Below the pieces are notes generated by a model, which was not told where the DNA came from, searched no databases, and was given only the letters and a program-made list of their open reading frames with translations. From Paratractidigestivibacter sp963591565 (GTDB lineage Bacteria > Actinomycetota > Coriobacteriia > Coriobacteriales > Atopobiaceae), in contig CAVAUD010000021.1 in assembly GCA_963591565.1 (NCBI GenBank), positions 1 to 23,084 of the forward strand: a DNA stretch of 23,084 bases. Direction: 5' to 3'. Positions 1-6,809 of the stretch are shown here, one piece after another; position 1 is the first letter of the stretch; each line of letters begins with the position of its first letter. The position numbers and the translations under genes are program-made.

Positions 1-971
1 TTCCAGTCGGGGTCGCGCAGGATGACCTTGGACTCCTTGTAGCCCGCCCAAAGGCGCGCCCAGCCGCTCTTGAGGTGGCTGCGGTCCACGATCAGGATGC
101 GCAGCAGCTCCTTCGAGAAGTTGGCCAGCGTGCCCACCGCGTAGCCCACGGGGTTGTAGTCGCCGTAGACCTTGTAGTAGCGGGCCAAGTAGCCGCGGTT
201 GCGGGTGATGTAGTAGCGCGTCATGTCGCTCGTGGAGTTGAGCTGGCGCACGCTGCCGATCTCTTTGTTAGCGACCTCGCGGCGGCGCGACAGCATGTAG
301 TCCGGCACGTAATACACATCAAAGTGTTTACTAACCACATACCCGTAGCAGGCGTCGTCCAGATAGATGAAGAAACGGGGGTCGGGCAGGCCCACCTCGT
401 CGACCACACGGCGAGAGAAGCACGAGCCCTCGAAGCACAGCGCGTTGGCCGCCTTGAAGCGCTCGCCCTCGCGCCAGCTGTCGCGCGAGAAGGGGTTGTA
501 GATCGCAAGCGAGGTCCAAAAGCGGTGCTGCCAGTAGAAGTGCCCGCCGTCGAAGTCGCGGCGGCGGCCCATGAAGGCCTCGGTCTCGGCTGCCCAGCGG
601 CGCATCGTCGCCAGGCCGTCCGGCTCGACCGCCACGTCGTCGTCCATGACCCAGAACCAATCGGCGCCCAGGTCGTAGGCCACGCGCACGCCCTCAGAAA
701 AGCCGCCGGCCCCGCCGGTGTTCTCCGCCATGGGGTGATAGACCACGCGCCCCGTGCCGCCTTGGGCATCCGGGTCGTCCGCGGCGTCGCCCCAGCGCTC
801 TTCCACGCGGGCAGCGAAATCGCGCAGCATCTCGGCCGTCTTGGGCGAGTCCTCGTTGTCCACGACGACAACGCGCCACGGGGCCTCGTCCAGCCCCAGG
901 ATGGAATCGAGCAGCCCGGCGAGCAGGTCTTGCCTCTTGAAGGTCACTATGATGATCGCGGGGCGCTTCAT
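1..971 (-). CDS. Family 2 glycosyltransferase, galactofuranosyl/rhamnosyl-transferase type (C-terminus cut by window edge)
   Basis: About 323 residues are visible, running off the left edge. The N-terminus reads MKRPAIIIVTFKRQDLLAGL, the usual beta-strand start of a GT-A nucleotide-sugar domain. The segment HPMAENTGGAGGFSEGV followed by WFWVMDDDVAVEP is typical of the GlfT/RfbF-like branch, with DDD as the metal and sugar-nucleotide binding motif near residue 110. A later FFIYLDDACYG segment matches the family's second acidic site. The enzyme probably adds a sugar to an envelope glycan on the cytoplasmic face. ATG at 971 is preceded by GAGAGGA at good spacing; an in-frame ATG two codons upstream is less well placed. 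The gene is divergent from the next glycosyltransferase. Family is confident; the donor and acceptor sugars are not known. Confidence 0.88.
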   Translation of the reverse strand, partial: MKRPAIIIVTFKRQDLLAGLLDSILGLDEAPWRVVVVDNEDSPKTAEMLRDFAARVEERWGDAADDPDAQGGTGRVVYHPMAENTGGAGGFSEGVRVAYDLGADWFWVMDDDVAVEPDGLATMRRWAAETEAFMGRRRDFDGGHFYWQHRFWTSLAIYNPFSRDSWREGERFKAANALCFEGSCFSRRVVDEVGLPDPRFFIYLDDACYGYVVSKHFDVYYVPDYMLSRRREVANKEIGSVRQLNSTSDMTRYYITRNRGYLARYYKVYGDYNPVGYAVGTLANFSKELLRILIVDRSHLKSGWARLWAGYKESKVILRDPDW

Positions 972-1000
972 GAACATCCTCTCGTAGCTTTTGCTGCCTT

Positions 1001-1006
1001 ATTATA
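1001..1006 (-). promoter_or_regulatory. Candidate -10 box for the left-end glycosyltransferase
   Basis: The minus strand carries a perfect TATAAT 30 bases upstream of the ATG at 971, in the 90-base AT-enriched gap between two divergent genes. The hexamer 17 bases further upstream, AAGAAA, is a poor -35, so only the -10 is convincing. Confidence 0.45.
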
Positions 1007-1061
1007 GGGTACACACTTGATGGTTTCTTGGGCGCCGCGCGCGCCCGCGCCGGGAGGGCAC

Positions 1062-2141
1062 ATGACGACTGCCAACGATATGGTTTCGATAGTTATCCCC
1101 ATGTACAACGTGGCCGATACCCTTGACCAGTGCCTTTCCAGTATTCGGGAGCAGACCCACGCAAACCTTGAGATCATCTGCGTAAACGACGGCAGCCCCG
1201 ACGACAGCTCGGCCATCGCCCATGCCCACGCGGCGCAAGATGCGCGCGTGACCGTCGTCGACAAGCCCAACGAGGGCTACGGCGCCTCCTGCAACCGCGG
1301 CATGGCCCTGGCCCGCGGCACGTGGACCGCCATCGTCGAGCCGGACGACTACCTCGAGCCCACGATGTTCGAGGAGTTGCTGAGAAAAGCCGCCGAGCTG
1401 CCCCAGACGCCCGACGTCGTGAAGTGCGCCTACTGGCGCGTCTTTGACGAGAACGGCCGCTCACGCCGCGTCGTGTGCCCCTACAAGGGCCGCGTGAAGC
1501 CCAAGACGCAGCCTTTTGCCGTAGGCGACGGCGTCGAGCTGCTCCTCCACCACCCCGCCATCTGGGCGGCCGTCTACCGCACCGATTTCCTCCGCGCCCG
1601 CGGCATCACGATGGTCGAGGTCCCCGGCGCGGGTTGGGCAGACAACCCCTTCCTGGTGCAGACCCTCTGCGCCACGGACAAGATCGCCTACGTCGACCTG
1701 CCCCTTTACGACTACCGCGAGCACGACCTCAACGACGCGGAGCACCTGGCGGCGAGAAGCCCGCTGGTACCCCTCACTCGTTGGAACGAGATGATGGACG
1801 CCGCCCTTGAGCTGGGCGTCGTTGACCTGCGCGTGCTTAAGGCCCTGGCCCTTCGCGGGGTCAACTACGCCTCGATCACCCTGGGCGCGGCCCCAAAGGA
1901 CGCCGAGGCCCGCGAGCTGGCGGCCCGCTCGATGGCGCGTCTCGACGCCTCGCTGGTCCTGGATAACGACAGTGTGAGCCCCAACGGCAAGCGCCTCTAC
2001 GCACAGCTCCTGGGCCTCGACGAGCCGCAGGTCAACAAGGCCGCTTGGGCAGCCCACCTGGCTAAAGAGGGCCTCTATCGCGTGAAGACCAACGGCCTGG
2101 GCTTTGCCGTCGACGTCGCGAAACGGCGTTTGGGCAGGTAG
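1062..2141 (+). CDS. Family 2 glycosyltransferase
   Basis: A 359-residue GT-A glycosyltransferase. The N-terminal region shows SIVIPMYNVADTLDQCLSSI, then ICVNDGSPDDS (nucleotide binding) and VEPDDYLEP, where PDDY is the family's DXD-type metal site. GYGASCNRGMALARG is the usual connecting motif. It resembles the WcaA/EpsJ-type transferases of capsule and teichoic acid loci. The reading frame stays open back to a TTG at 1017, but ATG 1062 has GGGAGG seven bases upstream and places the strand-1 motif correctly, so I chose it. It is the only clear plus-strand gene in the window. An AGA codon at 1755-1757 in a CGC-rich gene coincides with a copy of the GGCGAGAA motif. Sugar specificity unknown. 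Confidence 0.9.
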   Translation: MTTANDMVSIVIPMYNVADTLDQCLSSIREQTHANLEIICVNDGSPDDSSAIAHAHAAQDARVTVVDKPNEGYGASCNRGMALARGTWTAIVEPDDYLEPTMFEELLRKAAELPQTPDVVKCAYWRVFDENGRSRRVVCPYKGRVKPKTQPFAVGDGVELLLHHPAIWAAVYRTDFLRARGITMVEVPGAGWADNPFLVQTLCATDKIAYVDLPLYDYREHDLNDAEHLAARSPLVPLTRWNEMMDAALELGVVDLRVLKALALRGVNYASITLGAAPKDAEARELAARSMARLDASLVLDNDSVSPNGKRLYAQLLGLDEPQVNKAAWAAHLAKEGLYRVKTNGLGFAVDVAKRRLGR

Positions 2142-2210
2142 AAGGCTCGCCGACCGTCGGAGATCCCGCCGCGCCCGTCTCGCCGGCTCGCCAGTCGCGG
2201 CCAGTCAGGC

Positions 2211-3296
2211 CTACAGATAGAAATCCGGCATCAAGCTTGCCGGCAGGCCGCCGCGCACGGCGTTCCACAGCTTGGCCTGGGCGCCCGCCAATCCCGGCTT
2301 TCCGGCGTTGACCATCATCGCCATCGTCTTCGCGGCGCCGGACTTGGGGTTGGCCACGCTCGCGGCGAATCGCGCGCGCTCAGAGGTCACGGCCTGGACA
2401 AGGCGGTCCTGCTGGGCGCGCGCCTGCTCCTTATCGCTGGCCGCCGAGCACGCCAGCATCGACACGACGTTGGCGAGAAACTCCAGGTAGCGGTTCTGCA
2501 GCGCCTCCATCGAGGCGGCGTCGCCCTCAAGGCCCCAGTGGCGATAGAGCTCGATGGTGCTCGCGTACTCGGCCTCCAGGCACTCGGTGCCCAGGCAAAC
2601 AGACGTCACGCGCTCGAACTGCCCCGAGCCGGGGACCTGCAAAGAGATTCTCTGCGCATAGCCCTTGGAGACGCCCACGCGCTCGACGTCGGCCAGATAG
2701 CCGCGGGTAAAGCCGTGGTTGGTGTAGGCGTCCTCGTCAAACGTAAGGCCCAGGTCGCGCACGCGGCTGCGCAAGAAGAGCTTGCCGCACGCGGGCGAAA
2801 GCTGACCTTGCGCCAAGAAACGCCAGGCATTGGCCCTAAAGTCGTGCTGGGTGAGATAGACCGTCTCCTGCGCGGGCGCGTCGATGACGGCGGTGCGCCG
2901 ACCGCGGGACAGCTCGATGTACAGCCCGCCGATGACCAGCTCGAGGTTCTCTTCCTCGGCAAGCTTGAACATGTGGGAAATCGCCATGGGCTCCACCCAG
3001 GCGTCCTGCGGCAGGACCATGACGTAGCGACCGTGGGCCATCCCAAGCGCAAGGTTGAGAGCCGCGGGATAGCTTATCTCGGCCTCGTGGCTCACGACGA
3101 CGCGGATATCGCGCTCGCTCATGACGTCCAGCATGCGGGCCGTGTTGTCAACCGAGCCGGCATCGACCACCACGACCTCGATGTTCCTCTCGCCCTGGTT
3201 CTGGGCGCTCTCAATCGCGCGCTGCAGGGTCTTCTCGCCGTTGTGAGCGACGATAAGAACCGATACCGCAGGTGAATGAGGCGAGAAGTGCGTCAT
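2211..3296 (-). CDS. Family 2 glycosyltransferase (atypical DXD region)
   Basis: About 361 residues from ATG 3296. SVLIVAHNGEKTLQRAIESA and VVVDAGSVDNTARML give the nucleotide-sugar binding half of a GT-A fold. GRYVMVLPQDAWVEP stands where most relatives carry an acidic DXD or PDD, so the metal site is weak (QDA). A C-terminal helical half follows with no membrane segment seen. The frame is open back to a TTG at 3332. ATG 3296 has AAGGAG about 12 bases upstream, a little long, so the start is uncertain. It lies 66 bases after the LCP-like gene and converges with the plus-strand glycosyltransferase. It is likely part of a surface polysaccharide set; substrate unknown. Confidence 0.82.
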   Translation of the reverse strand: MTHFSPHSPAVSVLIVAHNGEKTLQRAIESAQNQGERNIEVVVVDAGSVDNTARMLDVMSERDIRVVVSHEAEISYPAALNLALGMAHGRYVMVLPQDAWVEPMAISHMFKLAEEENLELVIGGLYIELSRGRRTAVIDAPAQETVYLTQHDFRANAWRFLAQGQLSPACGKLFLRSRVRDLGLTFDEDAYTNHGFTRGYLADVERVGVSKGYAQRISLQVPGSGQFERVTSVCLGTECLEAEYASTIELYRHWGLEGDAASMEALQNRYLEFLANVVSMLACSAASDKEQARAQQDRLVQAVTSERARFAASVANPKSGAAKTMAMMVNAGKPGLAGAQAKLWNAVRGGLPASLMPDFYL

Positions 3297-3343
3297 GTGG
3301 TGGGCGAGCTCCTTGATAAAACGTTGTATCAAAAAGTCGGCGG

Positions 3344-3360
3344 CGATACAGCCTGTATCG
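3344..3360. repeat. Near-perfect 17-bp palindrome between LCP-like gene and glycosyltransferase
   Basis: CGATACAGGCTGTATCG read on the minus strand gives 8-bp arms around a single base, starting two bases after the LCP-like stop codon. A related GATACA half copy lies 16 bases downstream, in TTGATACAACG. It could be a regulator's operator, or the stem of a terminator whose T run (CTTTTTG) is 8 bases too far away. Confidence 0.5.
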
Positions 3361-3362
3361 GA

Positions 3363-4148
3363 TTATGCGCTCACCAGCAGGCCAACAGAGGTGCCCATCT
3401 GAACCTTGTCGATAACCACATAACCGGTCTCCGAGACGGTGCCGTCCTCGGCCGTCGCGGTCTCGGCGGTGGTCACGGCGTCGAAGCGCGCGATGTTGTC
3501 GAGGCCCACGTTCTGGAGCTTCTCGGCAAACGCGATGATCTCGTCGGCCTTGAAGTCGGTGCGCATCTTGGAGAGAAGCTCGCCGGCCGTGTTGACCAGG
3601 GTGGACTTGTCGGCGCCCTTCAGGGCCGCGATGCTGGACATGACGTCCTCGGTCGCCAAGACGACGTGCGTGAACTTGAGGCCCGCCGCCTTGGAGAGGG
3701 GCTGGACGCACGCCATGGCGCCGGCCTGCGCGCAGTAATCGGAAAGCGAGAAGCCCACCTCGTTCACGACGATCTTCACGTTCGTGGGGACGTTTGCCAA
3801 GGTCGCGGTGCCCTGGGTGTTGTTGACGACCAGGATCTGGGCGGCTTTCAGGGTGGACGGAGAATCGGCTTTCGAAACGTCCGAGACCGTGAGGAACAGC
3901 ACGCGCGTCAGGTCATCGGAGGTGGTGGAGTAACCGTCCGGGATCGAAAGGGAGGCCTGGTCGGAGATGGTGTCGCTCAGGTCGAGGTCGCCAAGGCGGG
4001 TCTCGGTCTGGACCCTTCCCCATACCGTGCTCACGATAATGGCCACGGCCGCGAAGACCACGACCAGCACGCCGATGCCGATGAAGGTGGAGTAAGGGCT
4101 CTCACGCGGAACATCGGTACGCTCGAAACGCTCGCGCTTGTGAAACAT
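3363..4148 (-). CDS. Membrane-anchored LCP (LytR-CpsA-Psr)-like protein, catalytic core missing
   Basis: A 261-residue protein with a short basic cytoplasmic N-terminus, one membrane segment at about residues 22-43 (FIGIGVLVVVFAAVAIIVST) and an outer domain. The order LTRVLFLTVSD, ILVVNNTQGTATLANVP, GLKFTHVVLATEDV, MSSIAALKG follows the first half of an LCP phosphotransferase domain. TLVNTAGELLSKM and DEIIAFAEKLQNVGL follow its last helices. The central block that normally carries the conserved arginines is absent, and the usual IPRDT is VPTNV here. I infer a degenerate, probably non-catalytic member that may bind polyprenyl-linked glycan or assist an active paralog. The start has AGAAGGG seven bases upstream. 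Its neighbours are glycosyltransferases, which fits. Family call moderate. Confidence 0.6.
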   Translation of the reverse strand: MFHKRERFERTDVPRESPYSTFIGIGVLVVVFAAVAIIVSTVWGRVQTETRLGDLDLSDTISDQASLSIPDGYSTTSDDLTRVLFLTVSDVSKADSPSTLKAAQILVVNNTQGTATLANVPTNVKIVVNEVGFSLSDYCAQAGAMACVQPLSKAAGLKFTHVVLATEDVMSSIAALKGADKSTLVNTAGELLSKMRTDFKADEIIAFAEKLQNVGLDNIARFDAVTTAETATAEDGTVSETGYVVIDKVQMGTSVGLLVSA

Positions 4149-4220
4149 GGCCAGGCCCTTCTATCCAAATGGCCCGCAGCTTACCCGGGCCGTATCGTTA
4201 ACTCTTTTAACCGAGAAGCC

Positions 4221-4250
4221 CGACGGGGCCGCAAAGGGCCCCGCCGTCTT
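4221..4250 (-). terminator. Hairpin after the metal permease gene
   Basis: CGGGGCC (4224-4230) pairs with GGCCCCG (4237-4243) around a six-base loop, just past the permease stop codon. The following minus-strand bases, TCGGGCTTCT, are only modestly T-rich, so termination may be weak. Confidence 0.55.
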
Positions 4251-4256
4251 GCTTAC

Positions 4257-5276
4257 CTATAACAGAATACCGAACGCGTTGGCGAGAAGGCCGATGACTA
4301 CGCCGACCGCGTACACAAAAACGGTAATAGCTGCGTTTTGTTTGAGATTGTCGTTGGTTCGCCACAAGACCAACAAACCGACGCCGCCCGAGACCAGAAG
4401 GCCGGCGAGCATGGGGCCGGTCGCCAGGGTGCCGTCAAGGAAGAGCTCGGTGATGGCCACGCTGGCGCCGCAGTTGGGGATGAGGCCCACGAGGCCCGCG
4501 ATGAAGGTGGCCCTCACCGGGTGGTTGGCGAGAAGGTCGCCGATGGCGTCCTCGCCGATGCCCTCGATGAGCAGGCCAAAGACGAAGGTGATCACAAAGA
4601 TGAACAGGGTCACCTGGATGGTGTGGACCGCCGCGGAGCGGACGACCGCCCAGGGACCGTGGCCGTGGTGATGGTGGCCGCAGCAGGCGTGCTCGTCGTG
4701 AGCGTGGGAGTGGCCCTCGTGGTCATGGCAGTGACCATGGCCGTGGCCCTCCTCGCCGTGCTCGTGGCAGTGGCCGCAGCACTCGCCGGCGGCCTCGGCC
4801 TCTTCCTCCTCGCAGTGGCAGTGAGCGCGCTCGCAAAGGTCATGGATGTGCTCATGGCGCTCATCGGAGCGGTGCGTCGCGCGAAGCACGAGGTCAACGA
4901 TGAGGCCCACTGCCAGACCCGCGACGACCTTCACGCCGAGAAGCGCGAAGAGCCTCTCGGGAGACTCCTGGTGCGCCACGAAGACGGGGATCATCTCGTC
5001 GGAGGTCGAGAGGATGACGGCGATCAGGGTGCCGGCCGTCACGACGCCGCCGGCGAAGAGGGTCGCCGCCATGGCCGAGAAGCCGCACTGCGGAAGCGCG
5101 CCCAACACGGCGCCCACAACGGGGCCGGCCTTGCCGGAGCGCTCGACAGCGGCCTTGACCTTGCCGCTGGCGAAGTGCTCGAGGGCCTCCATGGCCAGGT
5201 AGGTCACAAAGAGGAAGGGGATGAGCTTCAACGTGTCGAGGACACTGTCAGCCAGGACGTCGCTCAGGAGTTCCAA
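4257..5276 (-). CDS. Predicted heavy-metal (manganese/arsenical-type) efflux permease, ArsP_2-like
   Basis: A 339-residue integral membrane protein. Two homologous halves are visible: the first contains GALPQCGFSAMAATLFAGG and the second GLIPNCGASVAITELFLDG. These paired P-(Q/N)-C-G motifs mark the putative 10-TM metal exporters, often annotated as putative manganese transporters. Between the halves, at about residues 138-208, lies a cytosolic or outer loop extremely rich in His, Cys and acidic residues (HCHCEEEEAEAAGECCGHCH and more), a probable metal sensor or chaperone segment. The start is TTG at 5276, with GAAAGG eight bases upstream; no in-frame ATG fits better. No riboswitch was recognised in the 48-base gap to truA. 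The transported ion is inferred, not shown. Confidence 0.75.
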   Translation of the reverse strand: MELLSDVLADSVLDTLKLIPFLFVTYLAMEALEHFASGKVKAAVERSGKAGPVVGAVLGALPQCGFSAMAATLFAGGVVTAGTLIAVILSTSDEMIPVFVAHQESPERLFALLGVKVVAGLAVGLIVDLVLRATHRSDERHEHIHDLCERAHCHCEEEEAEAAGECCGHCHEHGEEGHGHGHCHDHEGHSHAHDEHACCGHHHHGHGPWAVVRSAAVHTIQVTLFIFVITFVFGLLIEGIGEDAIGDLLANHPVRATFIAGLVGLIPNCGASVAITELFLDGTLATGPMLAGLLVSGGVGLLVLWRTNDNLKQNAAITVFVYAVGVVIGLLANAFGILL

Positions 5277-5324
5277 GAGTAAAGCCTTTCTAACTTACAT
5301 ATCTTACCTGCGGATTATTTAACC

Positions 5325-6113
5325 CTAAGACCACTTGACGAGGTCCGCCGCGCCATAGTCCACATCAACAAAGCAAAGGCCCTTGGCAGGCGCGCAGGGG
5401 CCGGCGGCCTTTCGGTCGCATGCGGCCAGAACCTCGGCCACCCACTCCGGCTTGCGGTGGCCGCGGCCCACCTCCACGAGGGTCCCCGCGATGGTCCTCA
5501 CCATGTTGTGGAGAAACGCGTTGCCGCGGATATCGATGCAGACGAGCTTCTCGCCGGCCTCCTCGACCTCGTGCACGGCAAGGCTCTCGACGAAACGGCA
5601 GGTAGGCTTGTCGACGGCGCTGATGGCCTTGCAGAAGCTCTTGAAGTCGTGCTCCCCCACCAACAGCTGCGCCGCCGCGTTCATCGCCTCGACGTCCAGG
5701 CCGCCCTTGTACCACCAACTGTGGTCGTAGGCCATGACCGGCCGGGACGAGCCGGCGCAGATGCGGTAACGATACGCCCGCGACTGCGCGTCAAAACGTG
5801 CCGAGAAGCCCTCAGGGGCGAGGTACAGCTCGCTCACCGAGAGGTCGTCCGGCGTAAGGGCAACAAGGCTGCGCAAGAGCCCCTGGCCGCTTGCGGGGAG
5901 CTCTTCTCGCCGCACAGGGACGCTCACGAACTGAGAGATGGCGTGGACCCCGGCATCGGTCCTGCCGGCGCACACGAGCTCGATGGGCCGGCGCAGGGAG
6001 GTCTCGAGCGCGCGACGCAGCTCCCCGGCCACGGTGCGCTGGCCGGGCTGCTCCGCAAAACCGCAGAACGCCTCGCCGCGATAGCCGAGCTTGATCACCA
6101 GCGTCGCGTCCAT
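5325..6113 (-). CDS. truA: tRNA pseudouridine(38-40) synthase TruA
   Basis: Converts uridine 38, 39 or 40 of the tRNA anticodon arm to pseudouridine. The catalytic aspartate sits in CAGRTDAGVHAISQF. Other family blocks are LGYRGEAFCGFAEQPGQRTV at the N-terminus, FSARFDAQSRAYRYRI, FCK, and GNAFLHNMVRTIAGTLVEVG. From ATG 6113 the protein is 262 residues, normal for TruA. The frame stays open upstream: a GTG at 6182 has an ideal TTAAGGAG and would add 23 Ala/Glu-rich residues with no family match, so the true start is undecided. The gene follows rplQ as usual in Gram-positives, but a terminator lies between them. One GGCGAGAA copy falls in rare CGA-GAA codons. Confidence 0.95.
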   Translation of the reverse strand: MDATLVIKLGYRGEAFCGFAEQPGQRTVAGELRRALETSLRRPIELVCAGRTDAGVHAISQFVSVPVRREELPASGQGLLRSLVALTPDDLSVSELYLAPEGFSARFDAQSRAYRYRICAGSSRPVMAYDHSWWYKGGLDVEAMNAAAQLLVGEHDFKSFCKAISAVDKPTCRFVESLAVHEVEEAGEKLVCIDIRGNAFLHNMVRTIAGTLVEVGRGHRKPEWVAEVLAACDRKAAGPCAPAKGLCFVDVDYGAADLVKWS

Positions 6114-6197
6114 GGCGTCCTGCTCCGACTTGGCAGCCGCCTCGTCCGCCGCTTTCGCCTCTGTGGCGAGAACCTCTTCCACTTCCTTCTCCTTAAC

Positions 6198-6229
6198 AAA
6201 AAGGGGCCCCGGCAAAATGCCAGAGCCCC
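6198..6229 (-). terminator. Intrinsic terminator after rplQ
   Basis: On the minus strand GGGGCTCTGGC pairs with GCCGGGGCCCC (11 bp, two G-U) around ATTTT and is followed by CTTTTTG. The T run is immediately followed by TTAAGGAG, the ribosome site of the possible GTG start of truA, so truA expression depends on read-through or on a promoter I cannot identify. Confidence 0.88.
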
Positions 6230-6260
6230 AGGCAAAACAATTGAACCTAAAAGGTTTAGG

Positions 6261-6776
6261 TTACTCGGCGTCCTCGGCGGCGGGAGCCTCCTCAGCGGCG
6301 GTCTCCTCGACGACCTCAGCAGCCTCCTCGGCAACCTCGACGGTCTCCTCGGCGGGAGCCTCGACCTTGGCGACCTTGGTAGCGGCCTTCTTGGCCTTAA
6401 CCTTGGGCTGGACGGGCTCGGTGACGAGCTCCATCAGGACCATCTCGGCGGCGTCGCCCTTGCGGGGACCGAGCTTCATGATGCGGGTGTAACCGCCGTT
6501 GCGGTCGGCCCACATGCCCTGAGCGGCCTTATCGAAGACCTCGCGGACGAGCTCCTTGTCACCCATGTGGGCGATGGCGAGACGACGGCTGGCGACGTCA
6601 CCCTTCTTGGCCCAGGTGATGATGTGGTCAACGTCGCGACGGATGGCCTTGGCGCGGACGTCGATGGTCTTAATGCGGTCGTTCTCAAACAGGGCACAAA
6701 CAAGGCTCTTCTTCATTGCCTTGGTGTGAGAAGCGTCGGTGCCGAGCTTCATACCCTTCTTCTTGTTGTGTCGCAT
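6261..6776 (-). CDS. rplQ: 50S ribosomal protein L17, with long charged C-terminal tail
   Basis: Large-subunit protein near the exit tunnel. Residues 1-118 are standard L17: MRHNKKKGMKLGTDASHTKA, ENDRIKTIDVRAKAIR, and NGGYTRIMKLGPRKGDAAEM. After that comes a tail of about 50 residues, first Lys/Ala-rich (PKVKAKKAATKVAKV), then almost only Glu, Ala and Val up to EDAE. Similar acidic tails occur on L17 of some actinobacteria; their role is not settled. The protein is 171 residues against about 120 for the E. coli protein. ATG 6776 has AGGAG at a nine-base spacing. It is the last gene of the alpha cluster, before a strong terminator. Confidence 0.97.
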   Translation of the reverse strand: MRHNKKKGMKLGTDASHTKAMKKSLVCALFENDRIKTIDVRAKAIRRDVDHIITWAKKGDVASRRLAIAHMGDKELVREVFDKAAQGMWADRNGGYTRIMKLGPRKGDAAEMVLMELVTEPVQPKVKAKKAATKVAKVEAPAEETVEVAEEAAEVVEETAAEEAPAAEDAE

Positions 6777-6809
6777 ATCTAACTTCTCCTAAGCGATGCG
6801 CGAGAGCGT

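Noticed and set aside
75..1007. Long plus-strand open frame over the first glycosyltransferase
   Set aside because: It is the antisense frame of a clear GT2 gene with conserved motifs; its translation is low-complexity Ala/Val/His-rich and has no plausible ribosome site.
4640..4875. Possible short tandem repeat in the permease
   Set aside because: The repeated CAC/CAT/TGC codons encode a metal-rich loop and are not exact tandem units.
4338..5282. Plus-strand frame with hydrophobic Val/Ala stretch opposite the permease
   Set aside because: The hydrophobic run is the complement of His/Cys/Gly codons in the permease loop; the minus-strand gene has duplicated family motifs.
6114..6215. Upstream extension of truA to the TTG at 6215
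   Set aside because: It would translate through the rplQ terminator stem; the family match begins at 6113.
5457..6782. 441-codon plus-strand open frame opposite truA and rplQ
   Set aside because: GC-rich antisense shadow; it crosses two conserved genes and a terminator, and its protein has no recognisable domain.
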